Origin: Ligula intestinalis
Taxonomy: Eukaryota; Platyhelminthes; Cestoda; Diphyllobothriidea; Diphyllobothriidae
Length of the DNA stretch: 64,000 bases
Reading direction: 5' to 3'
Assembly (NCBI GenBank): GCA_036362985.1
Contig: JAYGXS010000010.1
Coordinates: 6,082,871 to 6,146,870 of the forward strand
Numbering within the stretch: the stretch's first letter is position 1; the number at the start of each line of letters is the position of its first letter. A program made the position numbers and the translations under genes. Under the pieces are notes generated by a model, which was not told the origin of the DNA, did not search any database, and saw only the letters and a program-made list of their open reading frames with translations. Positions 11,780 through 20,945 of this stretch are shown here, one piece after another.

Positions 11780-12660
11780 TTTTGATAATTGTGTTTTATG
11801 CTGAGGTCCAGGGATTAGCAGCTAGAATACGACAAATCTGTTCTCCTGAATCTGCCGAAGCAGAACTCCAACAGCTGCAGCATACACTAATGAAAAATGG
11901 ATACCCGGAAAGGTTCGTCCTCAGAAATATTGGCGAACTTGCCATAAAGCCTGCTAACTTAACCGCAAAAAAGAAAGACATATTCATAAGATTGGCTTTC
12001 TTAGGCGATGCAACCAGCGAGCTGGTCAGACGACGCTTGAGGACTGCAATCGCAAATTATTTCCCAGTGGCGAACTAACGGGTGCTCTTCACAAACTTTC
12101 CTCCTCCTACAATTGGGAGGAATAGACCGACTCCCTTTGAAGGCCACATCAATGTGCATTTACTCTTTCACTCACTCTTGTGGGGCGGGATGAATCGGCC
12201 GCACAACGAGGCGTCTGGGTAAGAGGGTACGTGAGCCCATACTGACCTGGCTAAGTAAAGGTGAAACTAGATCGATCTCGAGTGCTATTCTCGCACATCT
12301 TGCTGATATGAACCATCGAGTCGATTCTAACGAAGCCTTTTAGGTTGTCTACAGGACACCATGTAACTTTTCCAAAGGCCTGCGCCAACGGATGCTTGCA
12401 ACAGCTAAAGCAGTAGCTATAAGTCTAGCAAATTCAGTTTTGTGTTGTCAGGAGACTGAAACCAGCTCTGTCACTTCCATGGACTTAACCGACACCAGGT
12501 GCCGATAGTATTTTTCCCCTACCAACTAGCGACAATCCCTCAACCAACACGTTGACATGGCCCAAATGTGCAAACTGACATAGTCCGCGTTGGCCAATCA
12601 GCGCCCGTGTTAGACAGTCAATGTGTCCCACAGTCACATATTTTCTCCATTAAAGTTGAA
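11780..12660 (+). mobile_element. Penelope-like element remnant (RT end to GIY-YIG tail)
   Basis: Opens with a frame at 11782-12078 containing LMKNGYPERF, then KKKDIFIRLAFLGDATSEL and RRLRTAI, a segment that follows the reverse transcriptase in Penelope-like elements. After a frame break and loss of most of the endonuclease core it resumes as the tail ILAHLADMNHRVDSNEAF and GLRQRMLATAKAVAI (12290-12430). The 3' untranslated part (12500-12660) is shared with the minus-strand copy at 5940-5030. Frameshifts and stops show it is dead. Inverted motifs lie on either side at about 11373-11410 and 12905-12952. Confidence 0.7.
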
Positions 12661-12729
12661 GGTGTGCGTGGGCCTTCGTGCAGCGGACCATGCTAATTTA
12701 TTTCCAAAACGGTACATTGGACCTCAGTT

Positions 12730-12960
12730 AGGTTGAAATGGACGACTTCCTAACCACAATTTCTATTTTTGTAAAAAATTCAAGGAACCTGCATTTTGAT
12801 AATGGGATTTTTCTGCGATATGCTCAACACTAATATAGAGCAATAAATCAACAGCTTATCCAAATACACTGAAAAAAAATGCACATAGCAGTTATTAATG
12901 TGTAATACACTGTTTCTTCTAATTCCCCACCATAAAACCCCAAAAGCACCGTTTCCCTAT
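12730..12960. repeat. Dispersed repeat, copy 1 (second copy at 18545-18785)
   Basis: Shares with 18545-18785 an ordered set of landmarks: TTCTATTTTT, GCATTTTRATAAT, GCRATATGCT, an AATAACTG-type block and AAAACCYCNNAAANCACCGTTT. The last block is also found inverted near 11373. Related sequence at 11520-11790 precedes the Penelope-like remnant, so this may be part of that element's terminal region. Confidence 0.45.
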
Positions 12961-13344
12961 GAATACATACTGGAATTGGGGGTTGTTTGAGTTACCCTAC
13001 GTATATAACTATAATCGTTAGAAGTATGAGGTGGTAACTCATTTCTTTTTTAATCACAAAAAAACGCGAGGAGGACAAGGTCACTACTTTGGTTATTGGT
13101 GCTTTTAGCTTCACGCATATTTCGTTGTAAAATTGCGAGCTGCGAAAACCAGTTACGGACGATTACGTATCTGGTTATTAAGCTGTTTAACCACACAAAT
13201 GATACAGCTGTGATCATGAAACCTGGTACTGTGCTCAGATAACGAGTCTATACACGAACATTTTGCGTCTGTTTTCCGTCTGCGTCTGTTTTAGTGAAGA
13301 TACTTCTGGCCTAATTTAGTTTTTTTGTGATCCAGTTTAATAAA

Positions 13345-13388
13345 TGCCAATGTTTCGACGTGGTCCCTCGGGGTGAAATGCTGAGGAT
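13345..13388 (-). mobile_element. Penelope-like 3'-terminal hairpin motif
   Basis: The minus strand reads CCTCAGCATTTCACCCCGAG, then GGACCACGTCGAAAC and ATTGGCATTTATTAAACTGG. ACGTCGAAAC is the most constant part of the motif across the window. It lies about 80 bp from HCN exon 4 on the intron 4 side. Confidence 0.4.
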
Positions 13389-13468
13389 CGTACAATACAA
13401 TGTAACCGTTGACTTCACAAGCACACACTAGCTAGGAAAACAATTGGAAACACGACAGGAAAACATAC

Positions 13469-13566
13469 CTTCTCCCACTCGTTGACATACCGCAGAAGTC
13501 GAGAAAGCCGTAGAAGACGCAAAAGGCTCAGGAGTTTAGCAACCCGCAAAATCTTTAATGCCTGAC
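13469..13566 (-). CDS. HCN: HCN/Ih channel, exon 4 (S4 voltage sensor)
   Basis: Encodes the S4 voltage sensor, 32 codons after a 2-nt split Gly. Basic residues recur at every third position (K4, R7, K10, then R16, R19, R22, R25), with Ser at position 13 where HCN channels interrupt the series. The [13 protein letters not shown] core is near-identical to animal HCN channels and sets them apart from Kv and EAG sensors. The exon ends RYVNEWEK, the start of the S4-S5 linker. The acceptor has a strong pyrimidine tract ending tttcag and the donor is GAGAAG|GTATGT, phase 0. The first two codons of the intron would read Val-Cys, close to the Val-Tyr that follows WEE in many protostome HCN channels (see findings). 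Confidence 0.95.
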
Positions 13567-14019
13567 CTGAAAGAAAAAGAAAATAAATGAGTAATATCAA
13601 TGAAGTTTATGTTGCTTAAACGGGAAAAAAGTTCAATGGAGCGTTTTAAAGTACACTTAAATAGTTTGGAGTAATAGTGTTTCACACTTACTGGAAGAAT
13701 ACCAATAATGGCCGCAACGCGCGGGTCTTCCTAGGATCTTTCAATACTGTGAATCGGTATTTAGATTTGCAATACTGCTTGAGAAAAATTACAAGGCCTT
13801 ACCTCAGTATCCAGATTTATTGGTTGATTTATGGAAGTAAGGCTCATGACATTGCATATCTATACATGCAGCGTGGAAAGATGATTTAATACACGAAGAC
13901 CAAAAGAAAGCTCATGCACGCAATTACAAGCAGAGGTGGAATTGGCACAATGTTAATCAGGGGAAGTGACAACTCCCAGAGGTTCGCATTCCCGGTGTTC
14001 ATATGCAATTGGTTTATTT

Positions 14020-14060
14020 TTCTGGGCCTTTGCACTCTTCCAAGAGTCAATCTTCGGAGA
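14020..14060 (-). mobile_element. Penelope-like 3'-terminal hairpin motif
   Basis: The minus strand reads CTCCGAAGATTGACTCTTGG, then AAGAGTGCAAAGGCCCAG, followed by AAAAATAAA. It is collinear with the motifs at 5090-5053 and 49161-49195, with substitutions in the CTGA and GAAA positions. Confidence 0.45.
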
Positions 14061-14239
14061 TACGAAACAGCATAAAAAGTGGGTAATTTTAGTGAGTATT
14101 CACCAATAACTGACAGTAACAGACATGTGGATGTGCCTGCACCTAAGTGCGCGCTGCTCTGTACGCCGGCGGCAATTATGTTCATCGATTGATTGGGTGA
14201 GGAAAATAACGCCAATGAACAATCTGAGGTAGCCTGTTT

Positions 14240-14480
14240 CATCCCATGCTTCAGTTGTCCTTGTAACTACCTAGGCCAAACTGAATGCATGCCCGAATCG
14301 TGCACACATCAACAGAAGTTGGCTTTCTGACAAAGCGACGGCCACAACTTCTACGCCGCAGTCGTCCACATACTCGCCCATGCCAAAAGCAAGATGAGCC
14401 ACGGTTTGATTGAAGCCTGGCCAACAGACCGAAACTCTACCAACTGATGTATCGAATTGACCCCGGCACACACATCACGG
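14240..14480 (+). mobile_element. Penelope-like GIY-YIG endonuclease remnant
   Basis: In one plus frame with stops, reads CPCNYLGQTECMPESCTHQQ, then HILAHAKSKMSHGLIEAW and a diverged NS.N.CIEL.PA tail. These parallel the better preserved copy at 48177-48851 (CPCNYTGQ, VLAHVGNKTSREFIEAW, NSVNRCVELAPAYRAL). Both ends are missing. Confidence 0.6.
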
Positions 14481-14794
14481 CACAGTCAAGTTCAGTCACT
14501 TCCAGTTACCGGCCACTGATGATTAATAAGCGCACACCTTCAACAATTTCGCGCCTGTTTCTGTACTTTGACGACTCTTGATGTCAGTAACAGTTGATTT
14601 TTATCATTTCTGCAAATGGATATTTTTAGGTGTATGAAAAACCATTTTCTGCTTGCGTTTTCTGCTGAGGTCTTTAATGAAGAAAGCATGGCGGATGTTG
14701 AAGCGTCAAGCGAACAAAATTGTTGTCCGAGCAATTGTATGTGCTTCTTCTTCTTCGTCTTTTTTTTTCTTTTTCTCAATAAATCAACTTCTTA

Positions 14795-14990
14795 AGTGTT
14801 TGAGTTGACCCAAGTGTGAAAACTCTAGGCATTTGGTGTGATTTGAACCCGCGCATCAGAGATAGCCTTTGCCGCAGGCTGATGCTATACCTCTAAGATA
14901 CAAACGCCCGCTTCATGCCATGAGTTTAATCACACTTGGATCAATATTACTCGCTAAACTTGTCACTCATATGGAATCCACCAAAACGGG
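14795..14990 (-). repeat. tRNA-derived SINE, minus copy of a head-to-head pair
   Basis: The minus strand carries the leader (TCCATATGAGTGACAAG, AAGTGTGATTAAACTCATGG), then GCGGGCGTTTGTA and a B box GGTTCAAATC, then the tail TTTTCACACTTGGGTCAAC. It abuts the plus-strand copy at 14990. Confidence 0.7.
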
Positions 14991-15135
14991 AGCGGGCGTT
15001 TGTAGCTTAGCGGTAGAGCATTAGCCTCCGGCAAAAGCTTTTTCTGATGCACTGGTTCAAATCCCGCCAAACGCTTGCAGTTTTTCAAACCTGGGTCAAC
15101 TCAAATTAAGCAAATCTGCCAAACCAACTTAATAA
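14990..15135 (+). repeat. tRNA-Ala-like SINE, plus copy of a head-to-head pair
   Basis: The tRNA-like head spans 14996-15074 with a perfect 7-bp acceptor-type pairing (GCGTTTG/CAAACGC), a consensus A box (TAGCTTAGCGG) and B box (GGTTCAAATCC). In sister copies the anticodon arm is AGCCT-CCGGCAA-AGGCT, which would read GGC (Ala) but has C at the position of the invariant U33, as expected for a SINE and not a working tRNA. The tail is CTGGGTCAACTCAAATTAAG then AAATCTGCCAAACC. Confidence 0.7.
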
Positions 15136-15770
15136 TGCTAAGGTGTTTGAAAAGATTTCTTCCTCGTACATGAAATGCCGACTGCAGAGCCTGTTTAATT
15201 TGCTACACAGCACTTCATTTTCTGAGAACACTTGAAAGTGACGACGTGCCTTAAAACTGTTTGGTGAGTTTGATACTCAGTAGCCAAAATGAAGAAGTTT
15301 TAGACATATCAGTAGCTTCAAAGCTTTTATCAACTTGAATAACAAAATACCTGCAAAAAGACGCATAAAAAACGCGAAGTCCACTGCATCAACACTACGT
15401 GAGCAAACTCACTTTGAAGCACTGAAGCAATCTATGGAATGTGAGACATCTAACTCAGTATACAAGTAAAGTCATTCTGCTTTGTCGTTCGGGTATAAAC
15501 TGCCCATGATCATTTACTGACAGAGAAAAAAACAACTATAAAAGCTCTTTCTGTCTCATTTGTATTCACAAGTCAACTAAAAATCAAGCAAAGTCTGGCG
15601 GGCGCTTAGGTCTAGCAAATCTTTCCCCTATCCAAGCCGAAGTCCAGTTGGCAATGGAAAAACCTGTAAAAAGTCGTATTAATCAAAACTTGCAAATAAA
15701 TTATCCTCGGTTTTGTTGTAAGCAAACGAGTAAAAAAACGTTGAACCCACTATGAAGTCAATTAGCATAC

Positions 15771-15932
15771 CTGCGTGAGCAATTTGTTCAGTGCCTTCAC
15801 CGAAGGCCAACAGGAGATAGTCTAGTGGTAGCGAACTGACGAAGTCGAGGAAAAACCACTTGCGTAAGTACTCTTTAGCAATCAGTTTTGCATCTAGAAC
15901 GATGTCATCTGCCATGCTCTCTCGTATAAAAC
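15771..15932 (-). CDS. HCN: HCN/Ih channel, exon 3 (S2-S3 linker and S3)
   Basis: Encodes the cytoplasmic S2-S3 linker, S3 and the S3-S4 loop. The linker is IVLDAKLIAKEYLRKW, matching the HCN consensus (I.LD...I...YL..W). S3 is FFLDFVSSLPLDYLLLAF, with the conserved Asp of the SS.P.DY motif. The loop GEGTEQIAHAG leads into S4 and resembles the HAG found in protostome Ih channels. The acceptor is ttttatttttgcag and the donor GCAG|GTATGC; phase is 1 on both sides. The 162 nt (2 nt, 53 codons, 1 nt) are stop-free and both split Gly codons rebuild correctly with neighbouring exons. The adjacent introns differ greatly: about 26.7 kb upstream and 2.2 kb downstream. Confidence 0.94.
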
Positions 15933-16097
15933 CTGCAAAAATAAAACAAAATGAATAATACAGTATGGCGAGTGCTGTATGCAAAAGTCATGACGAAAAT
16001 TCACATGGTGGTTTAGCATATATTTAGTCACGTAATTGTTAGCCCCTAACCATATATCCTCTGTGAATGCCCTTTATTTGGGAAAATCACTCTTTTA

Positions 16098-17000
16098 CAG
16101 TACGCGCGAAAATTCGTGCAACATGCCAACATATGCGAAATACTGATACTGTTTTGTTAATCGGAATTAAGTGAGGTTGTAATACAGGTTATTGTATAGT
16201 CTATTCTGAAGTTATTTCAGTCATGCTACGACGCGGGCTTCTTAATGAGCTTGGTTCGGACCACAAGCAAGACGCATATACTGTAAAAGTAACTACTTAA
16301 ATAGTGTGTTTTTTTTCGTTTATTTTGACGGGCTTTAAATAAATACAAATAAATATTATGGAAAACACAAACGCAAGATAATTTCTTGTACTCGTTTGGT
16401 AGCTAACTACGCCTTCTGAAAAGGTCATACTTCAACTAAGAGTATCTTTCAGATTTAAACATAGTTTGTAATCATGAGTTTTTTTACGATTGTGAGGTGT
16501 TCATTCATCGTATATCGTATACGTTAATTTTATAATGCTGCCCATAATGTATAAAGCATACTCTGCATTTATTCCAACATTTTATCAGAAATTTTTGATT
16601 TTTCTCAAACTGGAGGCGAATACGTACTTTTTCTCAAACAGGATGTACACGATGCATAGTTTGTAATACTTTAATTCAAGTTTAGCAGTCAGTAGATTCA
16701 AAATTATTCGGCAAATTAGAAAGCTATTTAATTCGGAAGATACCCTTTCTTAAGTGAAACGTTTTAAAAATGCGTAATTTGCTAAAAAACGAGTAGAAGA
16801 AATAATCTTTTCAGGCAAGTTCTCCATAAAATACATTCGAATTTGGATAAGTGAATGAAATTGCATTTCGAGATGATATGATGAAAACAAAATGAGATCT
16901 TTGGAAAATCGAGTTTTACTCGTGAATTTTCAAACAAGTATCACGTGTTTGTTGTCAGACTATTTAATATATCAACGCTGTTAAAATCAGTGATGCAAAT
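16098..17000. mobile_element. TA-flanked long-TIR element, copy 1 (right end not found)
   Basis: Begins TA|CAGTACGCGCG and continues AATTCGTGCAACATGCC, ATATGCGAAA, GGTTGTAATAC and CTATTCTGAAGTTATTTCAG, the left terminal repeat of this family. Internal landmarks (GCAGTCAGTAG near 16686, CCATAAAATACATTCGAATT near 16826) match other copies. The right inverted repeat was not recognised, so the copy is truncated or decayed there. Confidence 0.6.
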
Positions 17001-18300
17001 TTTTCAACTAAATATCTAGCTTAAGCAGGATTAAGAAAGGCAAGCTATTAAAGAAAATTAATTTAAATTAATCTTAGGAAAAACAATATCAGTGTTATAT
17101 TGTAATTTTATAAAAAAACTACGCAGCGTATTCGTAAAGATAGAATATTATTGGAAACGTCAGTTTCTACAAGTAAAATACAAACATAAATGCATCGCTA
17201 TTATCTATCCAAATTATTCAAGGAACCCAAGAGTGAATTTCAAGTAGGGACTTACGCATTTGGCAAAATCGATTTTTGTAATAGTTTGTGTTTCAGAAAA
17301 GTAAATGTTTTTATTTTATGACACCAGTTAAGCGCAACTTTTTATGCACTGAGAAAATATACCCGGGAAAAATGACGTAAAAGTGAGTGCTGATGTAGGA
17401 CATCGTTAAAAGAGGAAAAATTGCTCTGTTCTATGTATTTCAGGCATCTTCTTGGTGAGCTTTTAACAGATATTCCCACGAAACTTTGCTAAATGCCATG
17501 ATTAAAAGTCTCTTAGCCATGTAGGAGATGAATCCGTCCAACACAAACTCATGTTTGTTATCTAAATTTTGACGGAAGCACTTGAAAGATATAAAAATTG
17601 AGAACCACGAAGACACCTAACCCACCTAGCAGTGGAAGGTAATGAAAGCTAATGAGGCATACCTTAATACATCGGCTGCTACCATTTAGACACGTAAAAG
17701 TCATGAGTAGTAGCATTGGAGCATTAACATCGTACTGACCGCGTAGACATAATTCCGCAGCAGTGGCACGCCTTTTTTCACGTTTAACCTATCCCTGTGC
17801 ATTTCAAAACGTGTCTACCTCAGCTTGAATAATGTATCTGTATGGCTGACTATCAGCGCTCACAAAAACCTGAAAAACTTAGACAAGTTTTTTTGGTATT
17901 TTTTTAAACGGTGGATAATCAAGTCAAGAAAAATGAATTAAAATGGAACTTGTAGCGTAAGTTGAGTTGTTTAGTAAGACAAGCAAATATAAAATACAAT
18001 TGAATGAGTAAAACCTAAAGGGAAGTCGAAGTCGTTCTCACTTTTTTGGCAGCTGTGATCCCCACAAACATAAATGTGTGGGTTGATCACGGAAACAAAG
18101 AGATCAGTTTTTAATGCAGGACGCAAATGAAAGAAAAGTTGACACAGTTTTGCAGAAAAAGCTGCTTTTTATAGAAAAAAAAGAAGAATGAACTGTGAAA
18201 GAAAGTTGACTGAAAAACTAGAACGAGTTAAGCAGTGTATTGCACTATAAAAAACTAAGGCAGCATATATGTGAAGATTAATAATTTAAGAAAACTTAAG
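17000..18300. other. AT-rich intronic sequence without recognised features
   Basis: No coding, RNA or repeat landmark was recognised. Poly-A and poly-T runs and short open frames only. Confidence 0.5.
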
Positions 18301-18316
18301 CTTCTGTAAGTAAACA

Positions 18317-18337
18317 CATCACTTTTAAAAAGTGATG
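18317..18337. repeat. Perfect 21-bp palindrome
   Basis: CATCACTTTT and AAAAGTGATG flank a single A. It lies in intron 2 with no adjacent coding sequence; a chance or transposon-end origin cannot be told apart. Confidence 0.4.
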
Positions 18338-18469
18338 ACAAGCGAACAGATGAGGCTGTTGAATGCTCTAGAAGAACACTTTCTAAACCGAATTGAAGCA
18401 GATATGCCTGCTTCAGGTTCTTGTTTTAAAGAAAAATAAAACTTTGTCGTTGAAATGGCAGGTTTATTC

Positions 18470-18785
18470 TTCTGAGCTTTCGACCATCGTGTGTGCAGCC
18501 TATAGATCAGAAAAATGAAACTAGGTAACTTGAAAAAGACGACCAGGTAAACACCGTTTCTATTTTTTTGGGAACTTCCGGAAATTGGCATTTTAAAAAT
18601 CATGTTTTTCCGCAATATGCTTAATAATAATACACATTAAAAAAATCTACAGACAAAAAATCTATAATATGTTTAAGTTAAATAACACATTAATACACAC
18701 AGACCAGTTATTAAAGTATATTTCACTGCCTTATGCACACATAAAACCTCCTAAAATCACCGTTTTCGTAGAACTGGGTTAATTG
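18470..18785. repeat. Penelope-like terminal motif (minus) and dispersed repeat copy 2
   Basis: At 18510-18470 the minus strand reads CTGATCTATAGGCTGC, then GATGGTCGAAAGCTCAGAAG and AATAAA, a good match to the 3'-terminal motif. Directly beyond it, 18545-18785 is the second copy of the repeat at 12730-12960. Adjacency of these two sequence types also occurs near 12.5-13.4 kb. Confidence 0.5.
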
Positions 18786-20045
18786 ATTAATGAGGCGCAT
18801 TTCTTCAACTACACTTGCTTGATCGGTTTTTTAGCAAATTATTTCACCACTAGGGCATTAGAAATTCGGTTACCTTGCTGCTTGTAATATTTTACGTTTG
18901 CCTAATTCATTGTCTTTAAAAGCCAATTGCGTTCACAGGCAAAATATACACATGCACCATGACGAAATGTGAACGCTGTGCTCCTGGCTTAGAAGTGGAC
19001 TCGGCTATAAGGGTTTCATTGTTCAACGTAGAAAGAGCTCCGCTCTGCCTATTTTTGACGTCTTTACGGTTAATATTTACTGGCCATGACCAATAAACGT
19101 AGCTTAATTCCGCAATGGAAACTCAACCCTGCCGGAGATAAAATAGTATATTTTACAGTCACTGCGTTGATTTAAATATAACAAAAGTACTCGAAATATA
19201 TGAAACATAAAACATCAGAGGATAAGTAACCCAGTGGTTGCTATCTCCAAAAAGCCTAATGTGTACAAAGAAGAGCAAATAAAGAAAGTATTCAAACCTA
19301 CTTGCGTGCTTAATACGGCGGCTGCCGTTATAAGGACACCTAGAAGTCTTGACGTTTATGTATAATCCTCGGACCAACTGCTCCAACCTAATTCCACGAA
19401 ATCGGCGAGTGGTTCACAGCTATTACTGTAAACTTAAAAAAAAACAATTTTCCCCCAGCCGGATTAATTCATCTCGACGTCTGTCCAGCAATGATAATGA
19501 AAACTCAAAAAGATTCGATAAAATATTCCAGAAAAAATTTCAAAAGAAGAGATCCATTGGAAACCCGCAGCGAACGTTAGAACGTCCAAAAAACTGGTAA
19601 ACATAAAACGCAATTAAATGCCTTCATACTGAGAGGATGTTAATGTGAGGATGTTAACTGAGATTTCCAAAAAATATTCAATTTATGGCTTAATCGGGAA
19701 GGTACTGAGATCAGTTTTAAACGCAGGAAAAAAAACCGAAATGGGCAAAACACCTCTCTTGTATGCCTCATCTTTACAAAAGTTCCAATTGAAAACAAAT
19801 GGAAGTTCAAGTATATTTAAATAAATAACTCTCAAAATCATTTATGGAAACCGATTCTTTTGAAATTTTAAGCTTAAAGGTTTAATATATTGGTAGAAGC
19901 CCTCCTAAGTTTTGAATTTTCAATTAAGTTGCGCATTTCTTGGTAGGTTGGTGGGCTTTCATTATGCATGACCGTTGATTTCATCATATAAACTCGCGTT
20001 TAATGTGACGTATTAGAAGACAAAAGGGCAATCGGGCTACAAGAA
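18785..20045. other. Intronic sequence without recognised features
   Basis: Low-complexity AT-rich DNA with short open frames on both strands (up to about 83 codons). None shows a known motif. Confidence 0.5.
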
Positions 20046-20047
20046 GG

Positions 20048-20945
20048 TACTGTAGACGCCGTTGATCATGCAATATTTCGACAGATGTGAAAAAACTTAT
20101 ACTCTTTCAATAATCGGAATTGACTCCACTTGTGATACTGATTATTATGTAGTGTATTCTGAAGTCATTATATTCAGGATAGGAAGCTGCTATTTTAACG
20201 AGCTTCGTTCTGACTCTTAGCAAAATGTCTCCATTGTAAAAGCTGACTTCGTATGTAGTATGCCTTTTTAACATTTATTTTGACTGCATCTGATTAGCTT
20301 TTGGTTTCAAAAAAAGTTGCCAAATTGCCAAAAAATTTTCTAAAAGAGTGAATGCTACACTCGAATTCAATGTTTAAAACTGCGGACTGTGTGAATCCTG
20401 TTTAAGGAAATGTACAGGTTTGCCAACATTTTGAGGAAGATGTCACCTAGTTTTAATCAAATACTTAAATAGATTTGGAATCTATTTTATACAGTATAGG
20501 CTACACTTATAAAAAAACTGACGGATTCGATTTGTTATGGATGAAAAACTAACAATCGTAAGAACGCTCATGATATGCAACTAATTTAAAACCGAAAGCT
20601 ACCATTTAGTTGAGCAAACAATTTAAAGAACGCGTAACTTGGTATCAAACAAGTTCAAAAATAATTTTCTCGTGCATGTTTTCCATTAAATGTATATTCG
20701 AATTTATAAATGCAGTAAAAATTATTGTTTAAAAGGCATACTACTTAAGTTGTCAGTTTTTACAATCGATACGGATTCTTAGGGTCAAAACGAAGCTCGT
20801 TGAATAGCCAGCTTCCTATTGTGTCTGAAATAACTTCAGAATTCACTACACGATCATCAGTTTCACAACTGAAGACATTTTCCATTAGAGAAAGGGTATT
20901 TTCACTTCGCATATGTCAAAATATTGCAGGATCAGCGGCGGTATA
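20048..20945. mobile_element. TA-flanked long-TIR element, copy 2
   Basis: The left arm (20048-20215) and right arm (20795-20945) are imperfect inverted repeats: ATACTCTTTC, AATCGGAATTGACT, GATACTGATTATTATGTAGT and ATTCTGAAGT on the left return in reverse complement on the right. The internal block GAATTTATAAATGCAG near 20700 is shared with other copies. About 0.9 kb, no transposase. Confidence 0.65.

Larger units (their letters stand above)
4478..13468 (-). other. HCN intron 4 (~9.0 kb)
   Basis: Bounded by a GTATGT donor at 13468 and a ccctccag acceptor at 4478. Its recognisable content is Penelope-like 3' fragments on both strands, a possible solo LTR, tRNA-derived SINEs and a dispersed repeat, each listed separately. 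No further HCN exon is required, since exon 4 and exon 5 join in phase 0. Confidence 0.8.
13567..15770 (-). other. HCN intron 3 (~2.2 kb)
   Basis: The shortest intron seen, between the S3 and S4 exons. It holds a Penelope-like motif (minus), a Penelope-like coding remnant (plus) and a head-to-head pair of SINEs. Donor GTATGC, acceptor tttctttcag. Confidence 0.85.

Noticed and set aside
13441..13468. Alternative exon 4 donor 12 bp downstream as the primary site
   Set aside because: That site (GTCGTG) is a poor donor, while GTATGT at the annotated border is near consensus; kept only as a possibility in the findings.
13415..13600. S4 exon read as a free-standing small protein starting at the upstream Met
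   Set aside because: The flanking residues are intronic; AG and GT borders and phases match HCN exon boundaries exactly.
14996..15074. Functional tRNA gene
   Set aside because: Multiple diverged copies with a common non-tRNA leader and tail, U33 changed, and a defective T stem in this copy point to a SINE.
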